Source: Taibaiella chishuiensis
GTDB taxonomy: Bacteria; Bacteroidota; Bacteroidia; Chitinophagales; Chitinophagaceae
Reading direction: 5' to 3'
DNA length: 64,000 nucleotides
Assembly (NCBI RefSeq): GCF_003014535.1
Contig: NZ_PYGD01000004.1
Span: forward strand, 1 to 64,000
Shown: piece by piece, positions 16,128 through 25,258 of the stretch
Position numbering within the stretch: the first letter of the stretch is position 1
Layout of the letters: each line of letters begins with the position of its first letter
Notes under the pieces: generated by a model
The model's input: the letters and a program-made list of their open reading frames with translations, nothing else
Told to the model about the DNA's origin: nothing
Databases searched by the model: none
Program-made: the position numbers and the translations under genes

Positions 16128-18356
16128 TTAGTCGTTTTCGTCGAGTTTCTGCAGTTGTTTGCGGTAGGCTTTGATAAAGATGGCGCCCAGGTTGCGGTTG
16201 GGCGGTATATAATCGCTGAACAGGTCTCTTTCATGACTGCCCTTCGAAGCGAAGTAGCGGCCCAGCGTAGTCCAGGAACTGATCCAGTCGATATTACGGC
16301 CCTCGAGCAATTGGTCGAACATATTACGGATGATCGGTTCGTTTACGGTATACGATCCTACCTGTTTGGTCGAAATGATATTGGCATCGGGGGCTTTATC
16401 GAGTACGGTAGCCAGGTTATGGTAACCGCCGCAGGAGCCCAGCATCACCACTTTTACGTCGGGGGTAAGTCTTTCCAGCGAACCGCCCAGGTGGTAGCTG
16501 TGACCGCGGTGGATCACCATGGTGGGCACGATATCGTGTTCGTCCATGTAAGTAGCCAGCGCGCGTTGTGCTTCTTCATCCTTAGGTTCGCTCAGCGGCA
16601 GGTTGGCATAAACAATAATCGGGTGGGCACCGGTAGACGTATAGGTAATCCATTGTTTATTGGTTACGCTTTTCCATTTAGCCGCCGGGAAGTTGGATTT
16701 GAAGCTGGCGAACGAGGTTTTGCCATCTTCGTCCCCGTAGAAGAACGTTTGCACCACCACCTGGCCTTTGGCATTGCGCAGGGCATCGTAAGGTACATAG
16801 GTAATCGGTGGTATCAGGTCGTCGAGGTCGCCGCTCAGGGCCTCCGAGTTTTCTGCACCTTTAAAAATAGTACTGAGCAGGCCATATACGACAATGCCTT
16901 TTTTGGTCTGGTTCTTACGTTCGTAATTGCTGATCACCTCGTCCTTAAGAAAAGCCGCCAGCTTGGGATCGGTAATACTGCCGAAGGCATCGGCCACATC
17001 CACGGCATCTTCCAGCTCATCTTCCGTGCCCTTGTCCAGGTCGGAAACAAACTCTTTCATCAGGGCCATCTTTTTACTTTCTTCCATAGTGGCCAGAAAC
17101 GAGGAAAGCGTATTGTACCCTGCAGCCATACGGATAAAGGTGCGGAAGTGCGATTTTTTAACCTGCTCCAGCAACTGGTCGCCGCTTTTGGGTTTCATAC
17201 GTTCCAGCATACGGTCAAACATCCAGGTAAAGCTACTGGTATAGATCTCGTCCTGGCTGGCGATCATCATAAAGTACAGGTCTTCGGCGCCAAAAGGCAG
17301 CAGGGACTTAAAGCGCGTGGCATTGGGGGCATCGTGCAGGCGGTTTACTTCCCGCACAAACTGGAGCCCGCGGTAATTGATCTCTGCATCGATGGTTTTA
17401 TCGGCTATAGTTTCGCCCTGGGTTTTAAGACGTACCAGGTTCTGATAATACGCTACCGGGTTGTTGGTAATCGCGTCGATCTGTGCAACCGTCTTCCGTT
17501 TGTTGTAGATGTCGCCCAGGAAGGGCAATACTTTCAGCGGGGTGCGCGATTCGGAGGCGATGCGTACAATGGTCTGCACCAGCGGATCTTTATTGCGCCG
17601 TACCACATTACTGAGCATACTGGTGGAGGTGGCGTAGGTAAGAATAGTGCCGGGCACCACTTTCGCGGCAGCGGCTACCACCGGGTCGGCATAAGGTTCT
17701 TTGGCAAACTCTTTCAGCCGTTTGATCATCATCTCGGGGTTCTGTTTGCCGATAGCTTCAAATACATAACCCTTGGCATCCGGGTGGTTATCGAGGAGGT
17801 CGCTGTTGTCGAGCGTATAGATATTGGCATTCTCCTTTACATAGTCCATGATCCGGTTCTCTTCGATCGCTATAATAATCTCTTCGAAGTTGCGTACCGA
17901 TCTTTTGATATAGGTAGCATTGGCTACGGTAAAGGTTTTGGCATTAAGCCGCTTCATCATATTTTCCAGGGCACGGTGGTAGCGTACCTTGGTCTGGTCG
18001 GCAGCACCGGTACCGGCAAGGTTCTCAATGTGTATCTCGATCAGCGGTACATCGCGTAGCAGGGCCTGGGTAAGCACGGCCGAGGTGGCCTTGTCGTCGA
18101 GCTCTATCTTGCCGTCTACGCTGCCATCACGCAGGTCGGCTGTGCGTACCTGTTTGGCCACGTTGTCGGTAAAGCGCTGGCGGTTAATGGGGATCGGCTT
18201 TATGAGCGTATCCACCTCCCAGGGCTGTAGCTGTTCGGTTTTTTCTTTTTTCTTTTTCTTCTTCTTTTTCTGGGCAAAGGTATCGGTATAGCTCAGCATC
18301 GATATGCCTGTAACTGCTACCAGCAACCATGCCGTTCTTTTCGGTAAGTTCATCAT
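16128..18356 (-). CDS. Exported protein with C-terminal clan CD peptidase-like motifs (paralogue A)
   Basis: Not a family I can name. The 742-residue product begins with a hydrophobic signal sequence ending near SYTDTFAQ, then a run of lysines and a long, mostly helical region. Near the C-terminus, a hydrophobic strand leads to HRGHSY (His616, His619), and a second hydrophobic strand leads to MLGSCGGY (Cys642). This strand-His...strand-Cys order is the hallmark of clan CD cysteine peptidases (caspase, gingipain, CHAT). The His-Cys spacing of 23-26 residues is shorter than usual, so the call is tentative. Tandem paralogue of the next gene (6-bp gap), probably cotranscribed; both end in IFIKAYRKQLQK. 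Confidence 0.7.
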   Translation of the reverse strand: MMNLPKRTAWLLVAVTGISMLSYTDTFAQKKKKKKKKEKTEQLQPWEVDTLIKPIPINRQRFTDNVAKQVRTADLRDGSVDGKIELDDKATSAVLTQALLRDVPLIEIHIENLAGTGAADQTKVRYHRALENMMKRLNAKTFTVANATYIKRSVRNFEEIIIAIEENRIMDYVKENANIYTLDNSDLLDNHPDAKGYVFEAIGKQNPEMMIKRLKEFAKEPYADPVVAAAAKVVPGTILTYATSTSMLSNVVRRNKDPLVQTIVRIASESRTPLKVLPFLGDIYNKRKTVAQIDAITNNPVAYYQNLVRLKTQGETIADKTIDAEINYRGLQFVREVNRLHDAPNATRFKSLLPFGAEDLYFMMIASQDEIYTSSFTWMFDRMLERMKPKSGDQLLEQVKKSHFRTFIRMAAGYNTLSSFLATMEESKKMALMKEFVSDLDKGTEDELEDAVDVADAFGSITDPKLAAFLKDEVISNYERKNQTKKGIVVYGLLSTIFKGAENSEALSGDLDDLIPPITYVPYDALRNAKGQVVVQTFFYGDEDGKTSFASFKSNFPAAKWKSVTNKQWITYTSTGAHPIIVYANLPLSEPKDEEAQRALATYMDEHDIVPTMVIHRGHSYHLGGSLERLTPDVKVVMLGSCGGYHNLATVLDKAPDANIISTKQVGSYTVNEPIIRNMFDQLLEGRNIDWISSWTTLGRYFASKGSHERDLFSDYIPPNRNLGAIFIKAYRKQLQKLDEND

Positions 18357-18362
18357 CGGTTG

Positions 18363-20573
18363 TTATCCTTCCATTTTTTGCAATTGCTTGCGGTAAGCTT
18401 TAATAAAGATGGCGCCAAGGTTTTTATTCGGTGGCACGTAGTCGCTGAAGAGGTCTTTTTCCTGGGCCCCGCGGCTGGAGAAATATTTGGATAAGCCTTC
18501 CCACATCTGGATCCAGTCTACATCTTTACCCGACAGCAGCTGGTCGTCAATCGCCTTAATGATCGGCATATTGACATTAAGCGCACCTACCTGTTTGGAG
18601 GAAATGATATGCGCGTCCTGGGCCGTATTGAGTACATTGGCCAGGTTGTGGTAGCCGCCGCAGGAACCCAGCATAACGATCTTGATTGCCGGGCTGAGGT
18701 ATTCGAGGGTAGTGGGCAGGAAGTAGCTGTGCCCGCGGTGAATGATCACGGTAGGCACGATGTTGTTCTCTGCGAGATAGGCGGCCAGTTTTTTCTGTGC
18801 GATCTCATCTTCGCCTTTCTCTTCCGGCAACGGCCGGTTGGCGTAAATGATCACCGGGTTGGGACCAACGGAGGTAATGGTGCTCCAATATTCGTTGGTG
18901 GCTATTTTCCACTTATTGTTCTTATAAGTGTTCAGGTAGTTGTTATAAGCGCCCATACCGTCTTTATCGCCGTAGAAGAAGATCTGTTCGATCACTTCTC
19001 CCTTGTCGTTCTGCAGGCTGCTGCGCGGCACATACGTAATCGGCGGGATCAGGTCGCGGAGGTCGCCACTGAGTGCGGCCGAGTTATCGGCGCCTTTGAA
19101 GATGGTGGTGAGCAGGCCATAAACGATAATGCCTTTCTCGCTGTTGGAAGCCCGTTCGTAATTGTTTCTTACCTCCTGTTGCAGGAAGCTGATCAGGTTG
19201 GGATCGGTAATGCTGCCGAAGGCGTCGGCCACGTCCACAGCGTCTTCCAGGTCATCAGGACCACCCTTTTCGAGGTTGGCCACAAACTCTTTCATCAGGT
19301 CGGTCTTGCGGCTATCGTTCATGGTGGCCAGGAACGACGACAGGGTATTGTAACCGGCACACATACGCAGGAAGGTACGGAAGTGGCTTTTATTTACCTT
19401 GGTCAGCAACTCATCGCCGGTCTGCGGTTTCATCTGCTCGATCATACGGTTGCACATCCAGGTAAAGCTGGAGGTATAGATCTCGTCCTGGCTGCCGATC
19501 ATCATAAAGTAAAGCTCCTCGGCGTTAAAGTTCAAAAGGGATTTGAAACGCACCGGGGCCGGGGAGTCGTGCAGTTCGTTGACCACACGTACAAACTGCA
19601 GGCCGCGGTAGTTCAGCTCCTGCTCGATGGCACGGTCCGACACGCCTTCGTTGTTTTCGATCTTAAGGCGTACCAGGTTCTTATAATAAGCTACCGGGTC
19701 GTTGGTAATGGCATCGACCTCGGCTATGGTTTTTTTCTTGTTGTAGATATCCTTCAGGAAGGGCAGGGCACGCAATGGGGTACGCGACTCGGTGGCAATC
19801 TGCACAATGGTTTGCACCAGCGGATCTTTATTGCGTTTTACTACGGCGCTCAGGCTGCTGGTAGAGGTGGCATAGGTGAGTATGGTGCCGGGTACCACGC
19901 GTGCGGCGGCCGCTACGATCGGGTCGGCATACGACTCTTTGGCAAAGTCCTTCAGCCTTTTGATCATCATTTCGGGGTTGGCCTTGCCCACCTCTTCAAA
20001 TACATACGCTTTTACTTCGGGGTAAGCATCGAGCAGTTCGCTGTTGTCCAGGCTGTAGATATTGGCGTTTTCTTTGGCAAATTCCATCGGCCTTTTCTGT
20101 TCCAGGGCAATAACCATGTCTTCGAAATTGCGTACCATTTTTTTGATATAGATCGCGTTATCGGCCGTATAACTTTTACCGTTCAGCCTGCGGGCCAGGT
20201 TTTCCAGCGCGCGGTGGTATTTGATCTTGGTCTGGTGCTCGGCATCCAGGTTCTCGATATGGATATCGATAAGGGGGATGTCCACCAGCAGGGCTTTGGT
20301 CAGCGTCGCCGATGTGGCCGCATCTTCCAGTTCTATTTTGCCATCCACTTCGCCATCGCGGGCGTCTGCCGCTTTTACCTGTTTGGCTACATTGTCGGTA
20401 AACAGCTGGCGGTTAAAGGGAATAGGATGCATAAGCGTGTCCACTTGCCAGGGTTGCAGCGCCGGGTGGGTTTCTTTCTGATCTTTTTTATGTTTTTGTG
20501 CGAAAACAGGAGCAGTTTCCACACCCGAAAGCAGGGTAGCGGCAACCAGGGTAGCGGCAAATTTTTTATTCAT
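18363..20573 (-). CDS. Exported protein with C-terminal clan CD peptidase-like motifs (paralogue B)
   Basis: Paralogue of the following gene, colinear over almost its whole length. From the ATG at 20573 it has 736 residues and starts MNKKFAATLVAATLLSG, a clear signal peptide. The frame is open for 17 more codons upstream, but those would spoil the signal peptide. The body repeats the helical region (IHIENL; NPEMMIKRLK; DVADAFGSITDP) and the C-terminal pair HRGHSY (His612) and MLGSCGGY (Cys638). Conservation of His and Cys in both copies supports a functional site. First gene of the two-gene unit. Function, substrate and any activation by cleavage are unknown. Confidence 0.7.
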   Translation of the reverse strand: MNKKFAATLVAATLLSGVETAPVFAQKHKKDQKETHPALQPWQVDTLMHPIPFNRQLFTDNVAKQVKAADARDGEVDGKIELEDAATSATLTKALLVDIPLIDIHIENLDAEHQTKIKYHRALENLARRLNGKSYTADNAIYIKKMVRNFEDMVIALEQKRPMEFAKENANIYSLDNSELLDAYPEVKAYVFEEVGKANPEMMIKRLKDFAKESYADPIVAAAARVVPGTILTYATSTSSLSAVVKRNKDPLVQTIVQIATESRTPLRALPFLKDIYNKKKTIAEVDAITNDPVAYYKNLVRLKIENNEGVSDRAIEQELNYRGLQFVRVVNELHDSPAPVRFKSLLNFNAEELYFMMIGSQDEIYTSSFTWMCNRMIEQMKPQTGDELLTKVNKSHFRTFLRMCAGYNTLSSFLATMNDSRKTDLMKEFVANLEKGGPDDLEDAVDVADAFGSITDPNLISFLQQEVRNNYERASNSEKGIIVYGLLTTIFKGADNSAALSGDLRDLIPPITYVPRSSLQNDKGEVIEQIFFYGDKDGMGAYNNYLNTYKNNKWKIATNEYWSTITSVGPNPVIIYANRPLPEEKGEDEIAQKKLAAYLAENNIVPTVIIHRGHSYFLPTTLEYLSPAIKIVMLGSCGGYHNLANVLNTAQDAHIISSKQVGALNVNMPIIKAIDDQLLSGKDVDWIQMWEGLSKYFSSRGAQEKDLFSDYVPPNKNLGAIFIKAYRKQLQKMEG

Positions 20574-20864
20574 ATATGACTTTTGGTACGATAATAACCT
20601 GTTGCTGTTCCGGGTACGCGGCACAACAGCAGGTATATGGGTAAAATTAAGTGAAAGATAACTGGCTTTTAGGCTTTTAGGAATAATTTAAGCATGATGT
20701 GTGAACAACCGGCCTGCACCGGTCCGCTCCTGTTGCCGGGCCCTGATTTTTTGTTTTGCAGCTTGCCCGGCGAAAGCGTATTTTTGCAGCCTTTATCAGT
20801 AAAAATAACGGAATCAAAGATAAAGATAACGTTATTTCTTTTGTCCTGAATTATAGTCACCTCC

Positions 20865-21815
20865 ATGTTCAAAAAATATCTAAGGGTACAGCCGTCGGCC
20901 ATCCAGCTATTGATATTCCTGTCATTCTGGTCGGTATTACAGCTTTTGTTTACGGCGGCACTTCCCTTGATTGCGCAGCGCAGCACAGGTCTTACTATCC
21001 CCGATTTCAGCAAGTTTTACAATACACAAATCCAGAATTACCCGCAACTAATGATCTGGATGCAAGCGCTTGGCGCCCTGGTCGGTTTTCTCCTGCCCGC
21101 AGTCGTCTTTGCCTACCTTGCAGCTCCGGAGCCATTCCGTTATCTCGGTTTTGTAAAGCCGAAACGGAAGGGGCAGCTCCTTTGGGTGGTACTGCTGGCC
21201 CTGGCCATGTTACCTGTGGTATCGGTGCTGGGGAGCTGGATCAAAGAGCTGGACCTGGGTGAAGTGGCCGACGAAATGGAAAAGCGGCGGGAGCAAATGA
21301 TCCAGCTTTACCTGCAATCAGGCACCGTGCTCGATTTACTGGGCAATGTTGTATTCATTGCGCTTATACCGGCGATCTGTGAAGAAGTGTTTTTCCGCGG
21401 TGTAGTACAGCGCTTTGCCCATACCTGGCTCAGGAAAACCGGGTTGACCATTGCCGTATCGGCGATAATTTTTGCCCTATTCCATGCTTCCCTGTACCAG
21501 CTGTTGCCTATTATGCTGGCCGGCGCAGTATTGGCCTGGGTCTATCATATTACCTCCAGCCTGTGGTTGAATATATTGCTGCACCTGATTTTTAACGCGC
21601 TGCAGGTGGTGCTGGCCACTTATGAAAACACATCGCCGCAGCTCCAGGCCCTGGATAAAAATACCGGCGCCACCATCGGGTTCTTTGCCGGCGGACTGGT
21701 AGTGGCTCTTTTGGCGATCTGGCAGCTTAACCGGGCGCGTACCCCTTTACCGGCCGATTGGAGCGTGGTGTATCCCGATACCGAGCTGCAGTCCAACGAC
21801 CAATCGCCTGCTTAA
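20865..21815 (+). CDS. CPBP family intramembrane metalloprotease
   Basis: A 316-residue polytopic membrane protein of the CPBP (CaaX protease / bacteriocin-processing) family. The catalytic EExxxR motif is seen in CEEVFFRGVVQRF near residue 173, followed by the conserved histidine segments FALFHASLYQ and HLIFNALQ. About eight hydrophobic segments are present. Bacterial members cleave membrane-embedded peptides or act in protection from them; the substrate here is unknown. 19 bp upstream of cdsA and likely cotranscribed with it. Confidence 0.9.
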   Translation: MFKKYLRVQPSAIQLLIFLSFWSVLQLLFTAALPLIAQRSTGLTIPDFSKFYNTQIQNYPQLMIWMQALGALVGFLLPAVVFAYLAAPEPFRYLGFVKPKRKGQLLWVVLLALAMLPVVSVLGSWIKELDLGEVADEMEKRREQMIQLYLQSGTVLDLLGNVVFIALIPAICEEVFFRGVVQRFAHTWLRKTGLTIAVSAIIFALFHASLYQLLPIMLAGAVLAWVYHITSSLWLNILLHLIFNALQVVLATYENTSPQLQALDKNTGATIGFFAGGLVVALLAIWQLNRARTPLPADWSVVYPDTELQSNDQSPA

Positions 21816-21834
21816 CTTATTTTAAATCGACAAC

Positions 21835-22668
21835 ATGAACTGGCCCGTATTTTTCACCCGTTTAGGTTCTGCAATCGTATTTGCAATTATTATGATGTTC
21901 GGGCTGCTGTACAGCCATCCCATGGCCATTATCGGCCTGGCCCTGCTCATCCAGTTCCTGTGCATCCGCGAGTTTATGGCCCTGGTGGCCAAAATCTTTC
22001 CGGAAGCCTATTTCCCATCCTGGTTAACCATGCTTACCCAGGTGGCCGGTGTGGTGGTATTGCTCTCCGTGCCTTTACTGGCCATCATTCCGGGCTTTTT
22101 CGTCGTATCCTTTATCCTGCCGGTGCTTATCCTGCTGGTTACCATCCTGCAAAAGAAAACGGCGCTCACAGCGGGTTTCACCGCACTGGCCGCCCTGCTT
22201 TATATTTCCATACCCATGGCCTGCCTGATTACCCTGCGGGGCGGAGCGGGCAGTTTTCATTTCGCTATCCCGCTGGCGCTCATCCTGATGATCTGGATGA
22301 ACGATACCATGGCTTATATCGTAGGCTCGTTTATCGGGCGTACTCCTTTTTCGCCGATATCGCCGAAGAAGACCTGGGAGGGAACAGCCGGGGGCGCCCT
22401 GTTGACGATTGCTGGCGCTGCGGTATGGGGCTATTTTTCGCCTTTACAACAATACCATATGTCCGACTGGATGGTGCTTGCCTTTTGCGCAGCCGTAGCC
22501 GGTACTGCCGGCGACCTGCTCGAATCCAAACTGAAGCGTATGGCGGGTATTAAGGACTCCGGCAATATCATGCCCGGCCATGGCGGCGCGCTCGACCGCT
22601 TCGATTCGTTACTGGTTACCCTGCCTTTTGCATTTTGTTACGCGGCATTTTTTATGGTACACACTTAG
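21835..22668 (+). CDS. cdsA: Phosphatidate cytidylyltransferase
   Basis: Makes CDP-diacylglycerol from CTP and phosphatidic acid, the branch point of phospholipid synthesis, in the inner membrane. The 277 residues contain multiple membrane segments and the C-terminal family signature: SPKKTWEGTAGG near residue 178 and DLLESKLKRMAGIKDSGN, PGHGGALDRFDSL near 220-260. It precedes psd, the gene for a later step in phosphatidylethanolamine synthesis. Confidence 0.96.
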   Translation: MNWPVFFTRLGSAIVFAIIMMFGLLYSHPMAIIGLALLIQFLCIREFMALVAKIFPEAYFPSWLTMLTQVAGVVVLLSVPLLAIIPGFFVVSFILPVLILLVTILQKKTALTAGFTALAALLYISIPMACLITLRGGAGSFHFAIPLALILMIWMNDTMAYIVGSFIGRTPFSPISPKKTWEGTAGGALLTIAGAAVWGYFSPLQQYHMSDWMVLAFCAAVAGTAGDLLESKLKRMAGIKDSGNIMPGHGGALDRFDSLLVTLPFAFCYAAFFMVHT

Positions 22669-22672
22669 CCCG

Positions 22673-22680
22673 TATCTTTG
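22673..22680 (+). promoter_or_regulatory. Promoter -7 box of psd
   Basis: TATCTTTG, exact match to TAnnTTTG, five bases after the cdsA stop and 70 bp before psd. It suggests that psd can be transcribed apart from cdsA. Confidence 0.5.
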
Positions 22681-22750
22681 CCCGCGCAGACACACCTGAT
22701 CTTTATTCAAAATTTTTTAAACCTCACATTCTAAAACCCAAAACGGTACT

Positions 22751-23404
22751 ATGTACATCCATCGCGAAGGTTATATACACATCCTTATTGCAACCATACT
22801 CTGGGCAGGCATCAGCTGGCTCAATTTTCATTTTCTTTATTCTATACCGGTATTGTATTGGTTGATACAGATCGTGTTTTTCGCGTTGTGGTTTTGGGTG
22901 CTTTGGTTCTTCCGCATCCCGGTACGCAAGTTCTCCGAAGGTGAAAACCTGATCGTGGCGCCGGCCGACGGAAAAGTGGTCGTGATCGAAGAAACCACGG
23001 AAACAGAGTATTTCAAGGACAAAAGGCTGCAGGTTTCTATTTTCATGTCGCCCCTGAACGTGCACGTAAACCGTAGCCCGATTGCCGGTAAAATAGATTA
23101 TGTAAAATACCACCCGGGCAAATACCTGGTAGCCTGGCATCCCAAATCTTCTACTGAAAATGAAAGGACTACTGTGGTGGTAAGCAATAATAACATAACT
23201 TTACTGATGCGCCAGATAGCCGGAGCCATGGCCCGCCGTATCAAGTACTATGTAAAGGATGGTGATGCGATCGGGCAGAATGCCGAATTCGGTTTTATCC
23301 GTTTCGGTTCCAGGGTTGACGTCTATTTCCCGGTAGGGACCAAGATCGATGTAAAGATCGGGGAGGCGGTAAAGGGCGGTCAGACGATCCTGGCAAGGAT
23401 ATGA
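22751..23404 (+). CDS. psd: Phosphatidylserine decarboxylase proenzyme (short form)
   Basis: Decarboxylates phosphatidylserine to phosphatidylethanolamine. The 217-residue length is that of the short PSD class. Two hydrophobic segments lie at the N-terminus, then APADGKVV near residue 73, SPLNVHVNRSP near 98 and the self-cleavage region RFGSRVDVYFP near 188, where the GS pair gives the pyruvoyl group on the small subunit. The link to cdsA fits a phospholipid gene group. Confidence 0.94.
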   Translation: MYIHREGYIHILIATILWAGISWLNFHFLYSIPVLYWLIQIVFFALWFWVLWFFRIPVRKFSEGENLIVAPADGKVVVIEETTETEYFKDKRLQVSIFMSPLNVHVNRSPIAGKIDYVKYHPGKYLVAWHPKSSTENERTTVVVSNNNITLLMRQIAGAMARRIKYYVKDGDAIGQNAEFGFIRFGSRVDVYFPVGTKIDVKIGEAVKGGQTILARI

Positions 23405-23520
23405 TCCGCTGATTGATAACCTTCGTTTTAAGTTATACTATGGCAATTAAAAATCTTTCGAGTCACAATAAAAAAGGACAAATTGTAAAACGGTTCCGTA
23501 ACCGTTGCCAGCAAACCGTT

Positions 23521-23931
23521 ATGGCAGATAAGAAACAACAGGACATACACATGATCGATGTCGCATTGAATGCGCTCTATAATAATGGCGATAAGACCAC
23601 ACGTGCTTTAAACGATGAGATCCTGATCCCCAACAGCATTAGCCTTCCCGAAAACGAGGTAGAACGCCTCTGGGATATCTTGCTCAGCACCAACCTGGTA
23701 AACCCCGTGATCGGCTTCGGCAATGCGGGCAAGCTCACCCTCACCAACTCGGGTTACCAGTTGATGAACCAGTATGGCAGCTATAGCGCTTTCCTCGACG
23801 AAAAGCTGCGCCAGGCACAGGGTCAGAACATGATTTTCCCGCAGTTTATTATCGAACCGGATAACGGGGAAAAAGGCGGCGAACCCAAAGAAGATGATGG
23901 TGATCAGCAGGCCGTGGGACAGAAACAATAA
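23521..23931 (+). CDS. Hypothetical protein, possibly winged helix
   Basis: Not a family I recognise. From the ATG at 23521 it gives 136 residues; another ATG at 23440 is in frame and would add 27 mostly basic residues, while the frame's first start is a TTG at 23413. The region around residues 5-95 has a helix-helix-strand pattern (IDVALNALYNNGDKTT; ENEVERLWDILLSTNLV; GKLTLTNSGYQLMNQYG) that resembles a winged-helix domain; the tail is acidic and low in complexity. It lies between psd and the IscA-like gene on the same strand. Confidence 0.6.
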   Translation: MADKKQQDIHMIDVALNALYNNGDKTTRALNDEILIPNSISLPENEVERLWDILLSTNLVNPVIGFGNAGKLTLTNSGYQLMNQYGSYSAFLDEKLRQAQGQNMIFPQFIIEPDNGEKGGEPKEDDGDQQAVGQKQ

Positions 23932-23958
23932 CCAGAACATTTTTTAATTCCAGAAGAT

Positions 23959-24306
23959 ATGAGTACAACAGAAATGGTAGCTCCGGTAAGTTTTACCGAG
24001 CGTGCAGCGGCAGAGCTGAACAGGCTGCGGGAACAGCCCGATTTCGACCCGGAAATGTTTTTACGTGTAGGCGTTAAAGGCGGCGGATGTTCGGGCCTGA
24101 GTTATGTACTGGGTTTCGATAAAAAAGAAGCCGACGATGTAGAAAGCGAAGTACAGGGACTTAAAGTGATTATGAAAAAGGCCCATGGCCTGTACCTGAT
24201 GGGTATGGAAATAGACTACGGAACCGGCCTGGACGCCCGTGGCTTCATTTTTAACAACCCCAACGCCAGCAGTTCCTGCGGTTGCGGCGAATCCTTTTCG
24301 GTATAA
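23959..24306 (+). CDS. HesB/IscA family iron-sulfur carrier
   Basis: An A-type Fe-S carrier of 115 residues that delivers clusters to target proteins. The three conserved cysteines are visible in KGGGCSGLSYVL (near residue 48) and SSCGCGESFSV at the C-terminus (CxC pair). IscA, ErpA and SufA cannot be told apart from this sequence. 27 bp after the preceding small gene; a lipoprotein gene follows. Confidence 0.93.
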   Translation: MSTTEMVAPVSFTERAAAELNRLREQPDFDPEMFLRVGVKGGGCSGLSYVLGFDKKEADDVESEVQGLKVIMKKAHGLYLMGMEIDYGTGLDARGFIFNNPNASSSCGCGESFSV

Positions 24307-24356
24307 CCTTTTTTACGCCGTTTTTCGTATATTCGGTGTTTAAAATTTCCCTCCGG

Positions 24357-25019
24357 ATGGGCTGGAACAGCATTAAATATTTATTACTCTTGGCAACTCT
24401 TTCGGGTTGCCTTGTTGCTTTGGGGCAAACGAAAAAGACGAAGCCGGTTAAAAAAGAACCGGAAGACAGTTTGAACAGGACCGACGAACGGAAACAGAAA
24501 CAGGGCACCTGGTTTTACCGGCACGAAGCGCTCCGCGGCGAACCGGCATATTCGGAATTCGGCAATTATAAAGACGACCGTAAAACGGGTCGCTGGATCA
24601 AGCTGGACGGCGAAAACCGCCTGGTATCGATCGAGAATTTTTCGCGCGGGGTACTCAACGGCGAATCGCAGTATTACGAAGAGGGCAAGCTGACCTGTAT
24701 CGGCACCTACCGCGGTCTTAACCCCGACAATAAAGTAGACTCGATATGGGTAACCGACCCGCTGAGCGACCAGGAAGTAATGGTGGTGGTACCCAGCGAG
24801 CGCGGTACCATGAAGCATGGCCTATGGCGTTATTACGACGCCCGTACAGGCCAGCTTACCCGCGAAGAAGAATACCAGGTCGACGACCTGATCTTTAAAA
24901 AAGACTTCCAGTATGTAACCCATACCGATAGCCTGCGGCTCAAACAACGTATAGACAATATGCCGCATAACCGCAAGACCAAAAGCCCGGAGCGCAAGGT
25001 GAAAAGCAATATTTACTAA
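24357..25019 (+). CDS. Lipoprotein with MORN-like repeats
   Basis: From the ATG at 24357 the product is 220 residues with a signal peptide and a lipobox ending LSGC. The mature part has beta-hairpin repeats of the MORN/YwqK type: KQGTWFYR, KTGRWIKLDGE, LNGESQYYEEGK, KHGLWRYYDARTG. Such repeats often form elongated scaffolds; no enzyme motif is seen. The frame opens at 24282 inside the iscA-like gene, but the later ATG gives a proper signal peptide. Function unknown. Confidence 0.78.
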   Translation: MGWNSIKYLLLLATLSGCLVALGQTKKTKPVKKEPEDSLNRTDERKQKQGTWFYRHEALRGEPAYSEFGNYKDDRKTGRWIKLDGENRLVSIENFSRGVLNGESQYYEEGKLTCIGTYRGLNPDNKVDSIWVTDPLSDQEVMVVVPSERGTMKHGLWRYYDARTGQLTREEEYQVDDLIFKKDFQYVTHTDSLRLKQRIDNMPHNRKTKSPERKVKSNIY

Positions 25020-25071
25020 ACGCAGGCCGGAAAATAAACAGGACAGAAATGCCATATTTGAAATTTATGAT

Positions 25072-25079
25072 TACCTTTG
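25072..25079 (+). promoter_or_regulatory. Promoter -7 box of the lysA leader
   Basis: TACCTTTG, exact match to TAnnTTTG, 20 bp before the ATG of a 19-codon leader peptide and about 180 bp before lysA. It fits a transcript that starts ahead of the attenuator. Confidence 0.65.
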
Positions 25080-25098
25080 GCCCCGTTCGAATAGAAAT

Positions 25099-25158
25099 AT
25101 GATCAGCATTCCTACAGCAAAACAGATAAAAAAGATAAAGCTTTACCCCGAAAGGTGA
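25099..25158 (+). CDS. Putative lysine-rich leader peptide of lysA
   Basis: A 19-residue open frame, MISIPTAKQIKKIKLYPER, followed by TGA. Four of 19 residues are lysine (codons at 25120, 25129, 25132, 25138), three of them clustered. It lies between a promoter box and a terminator directly upstream of lysA, the gene of the last step in lysine synthesis. This is the layout of a ribosome-mediated attenuator. The last codons form arm 1 of the proposed RNA structure. No homologue comparison was possible. Confidence 0.65.
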   Translation: MISIPTAKQIKKIKLYPER

Positions 25159-25227
25159 GCCGCTGTTTTATTGTAGCCTGAATTCAATAAATACTTGAAG
25201 CTTACCTGGATAGGTAAGCTTTTTTTT
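25140..25227 (+). promoter_or_regulatory. Putative four-arm transcription attenuator of lysA
   Basis: Arm 1 (25140-25148) can pair with arm 2 (AGGTGAGC, 25153-25160) with one bulge. Arm 2 can instead pair with arm 3 (GCTTACCT, 25200-25207) over 8 bp with one G-U. Arm 3 belongs to a perfect 10-bp terminator stem (25198-25207 with 25212-25221) followed by seven Ts. A ribosome stalled on the lysine codons would cover arm 1, free arm 2 to hold arm 3, and allow read-through into lysA when lysine is scarce. Confidence 0.65.
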
Positions 25228-25258
25228 ATGTCCGTTAAAAAAATAAGCAACGCAAAAA

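Noticed and set aside
16104-18059. 651-residue open frame antisense to paralogue A
   Set aside because: Shadow frame caused by codon bias; the sense protein has a signal peptide and conserved motifs shared with its paralogue.
18609-20579. 656-residue open frame antisense to paralogue B
   Set aside because: Shadow of the paralogous gene in the same relative frame; no independent protein features.
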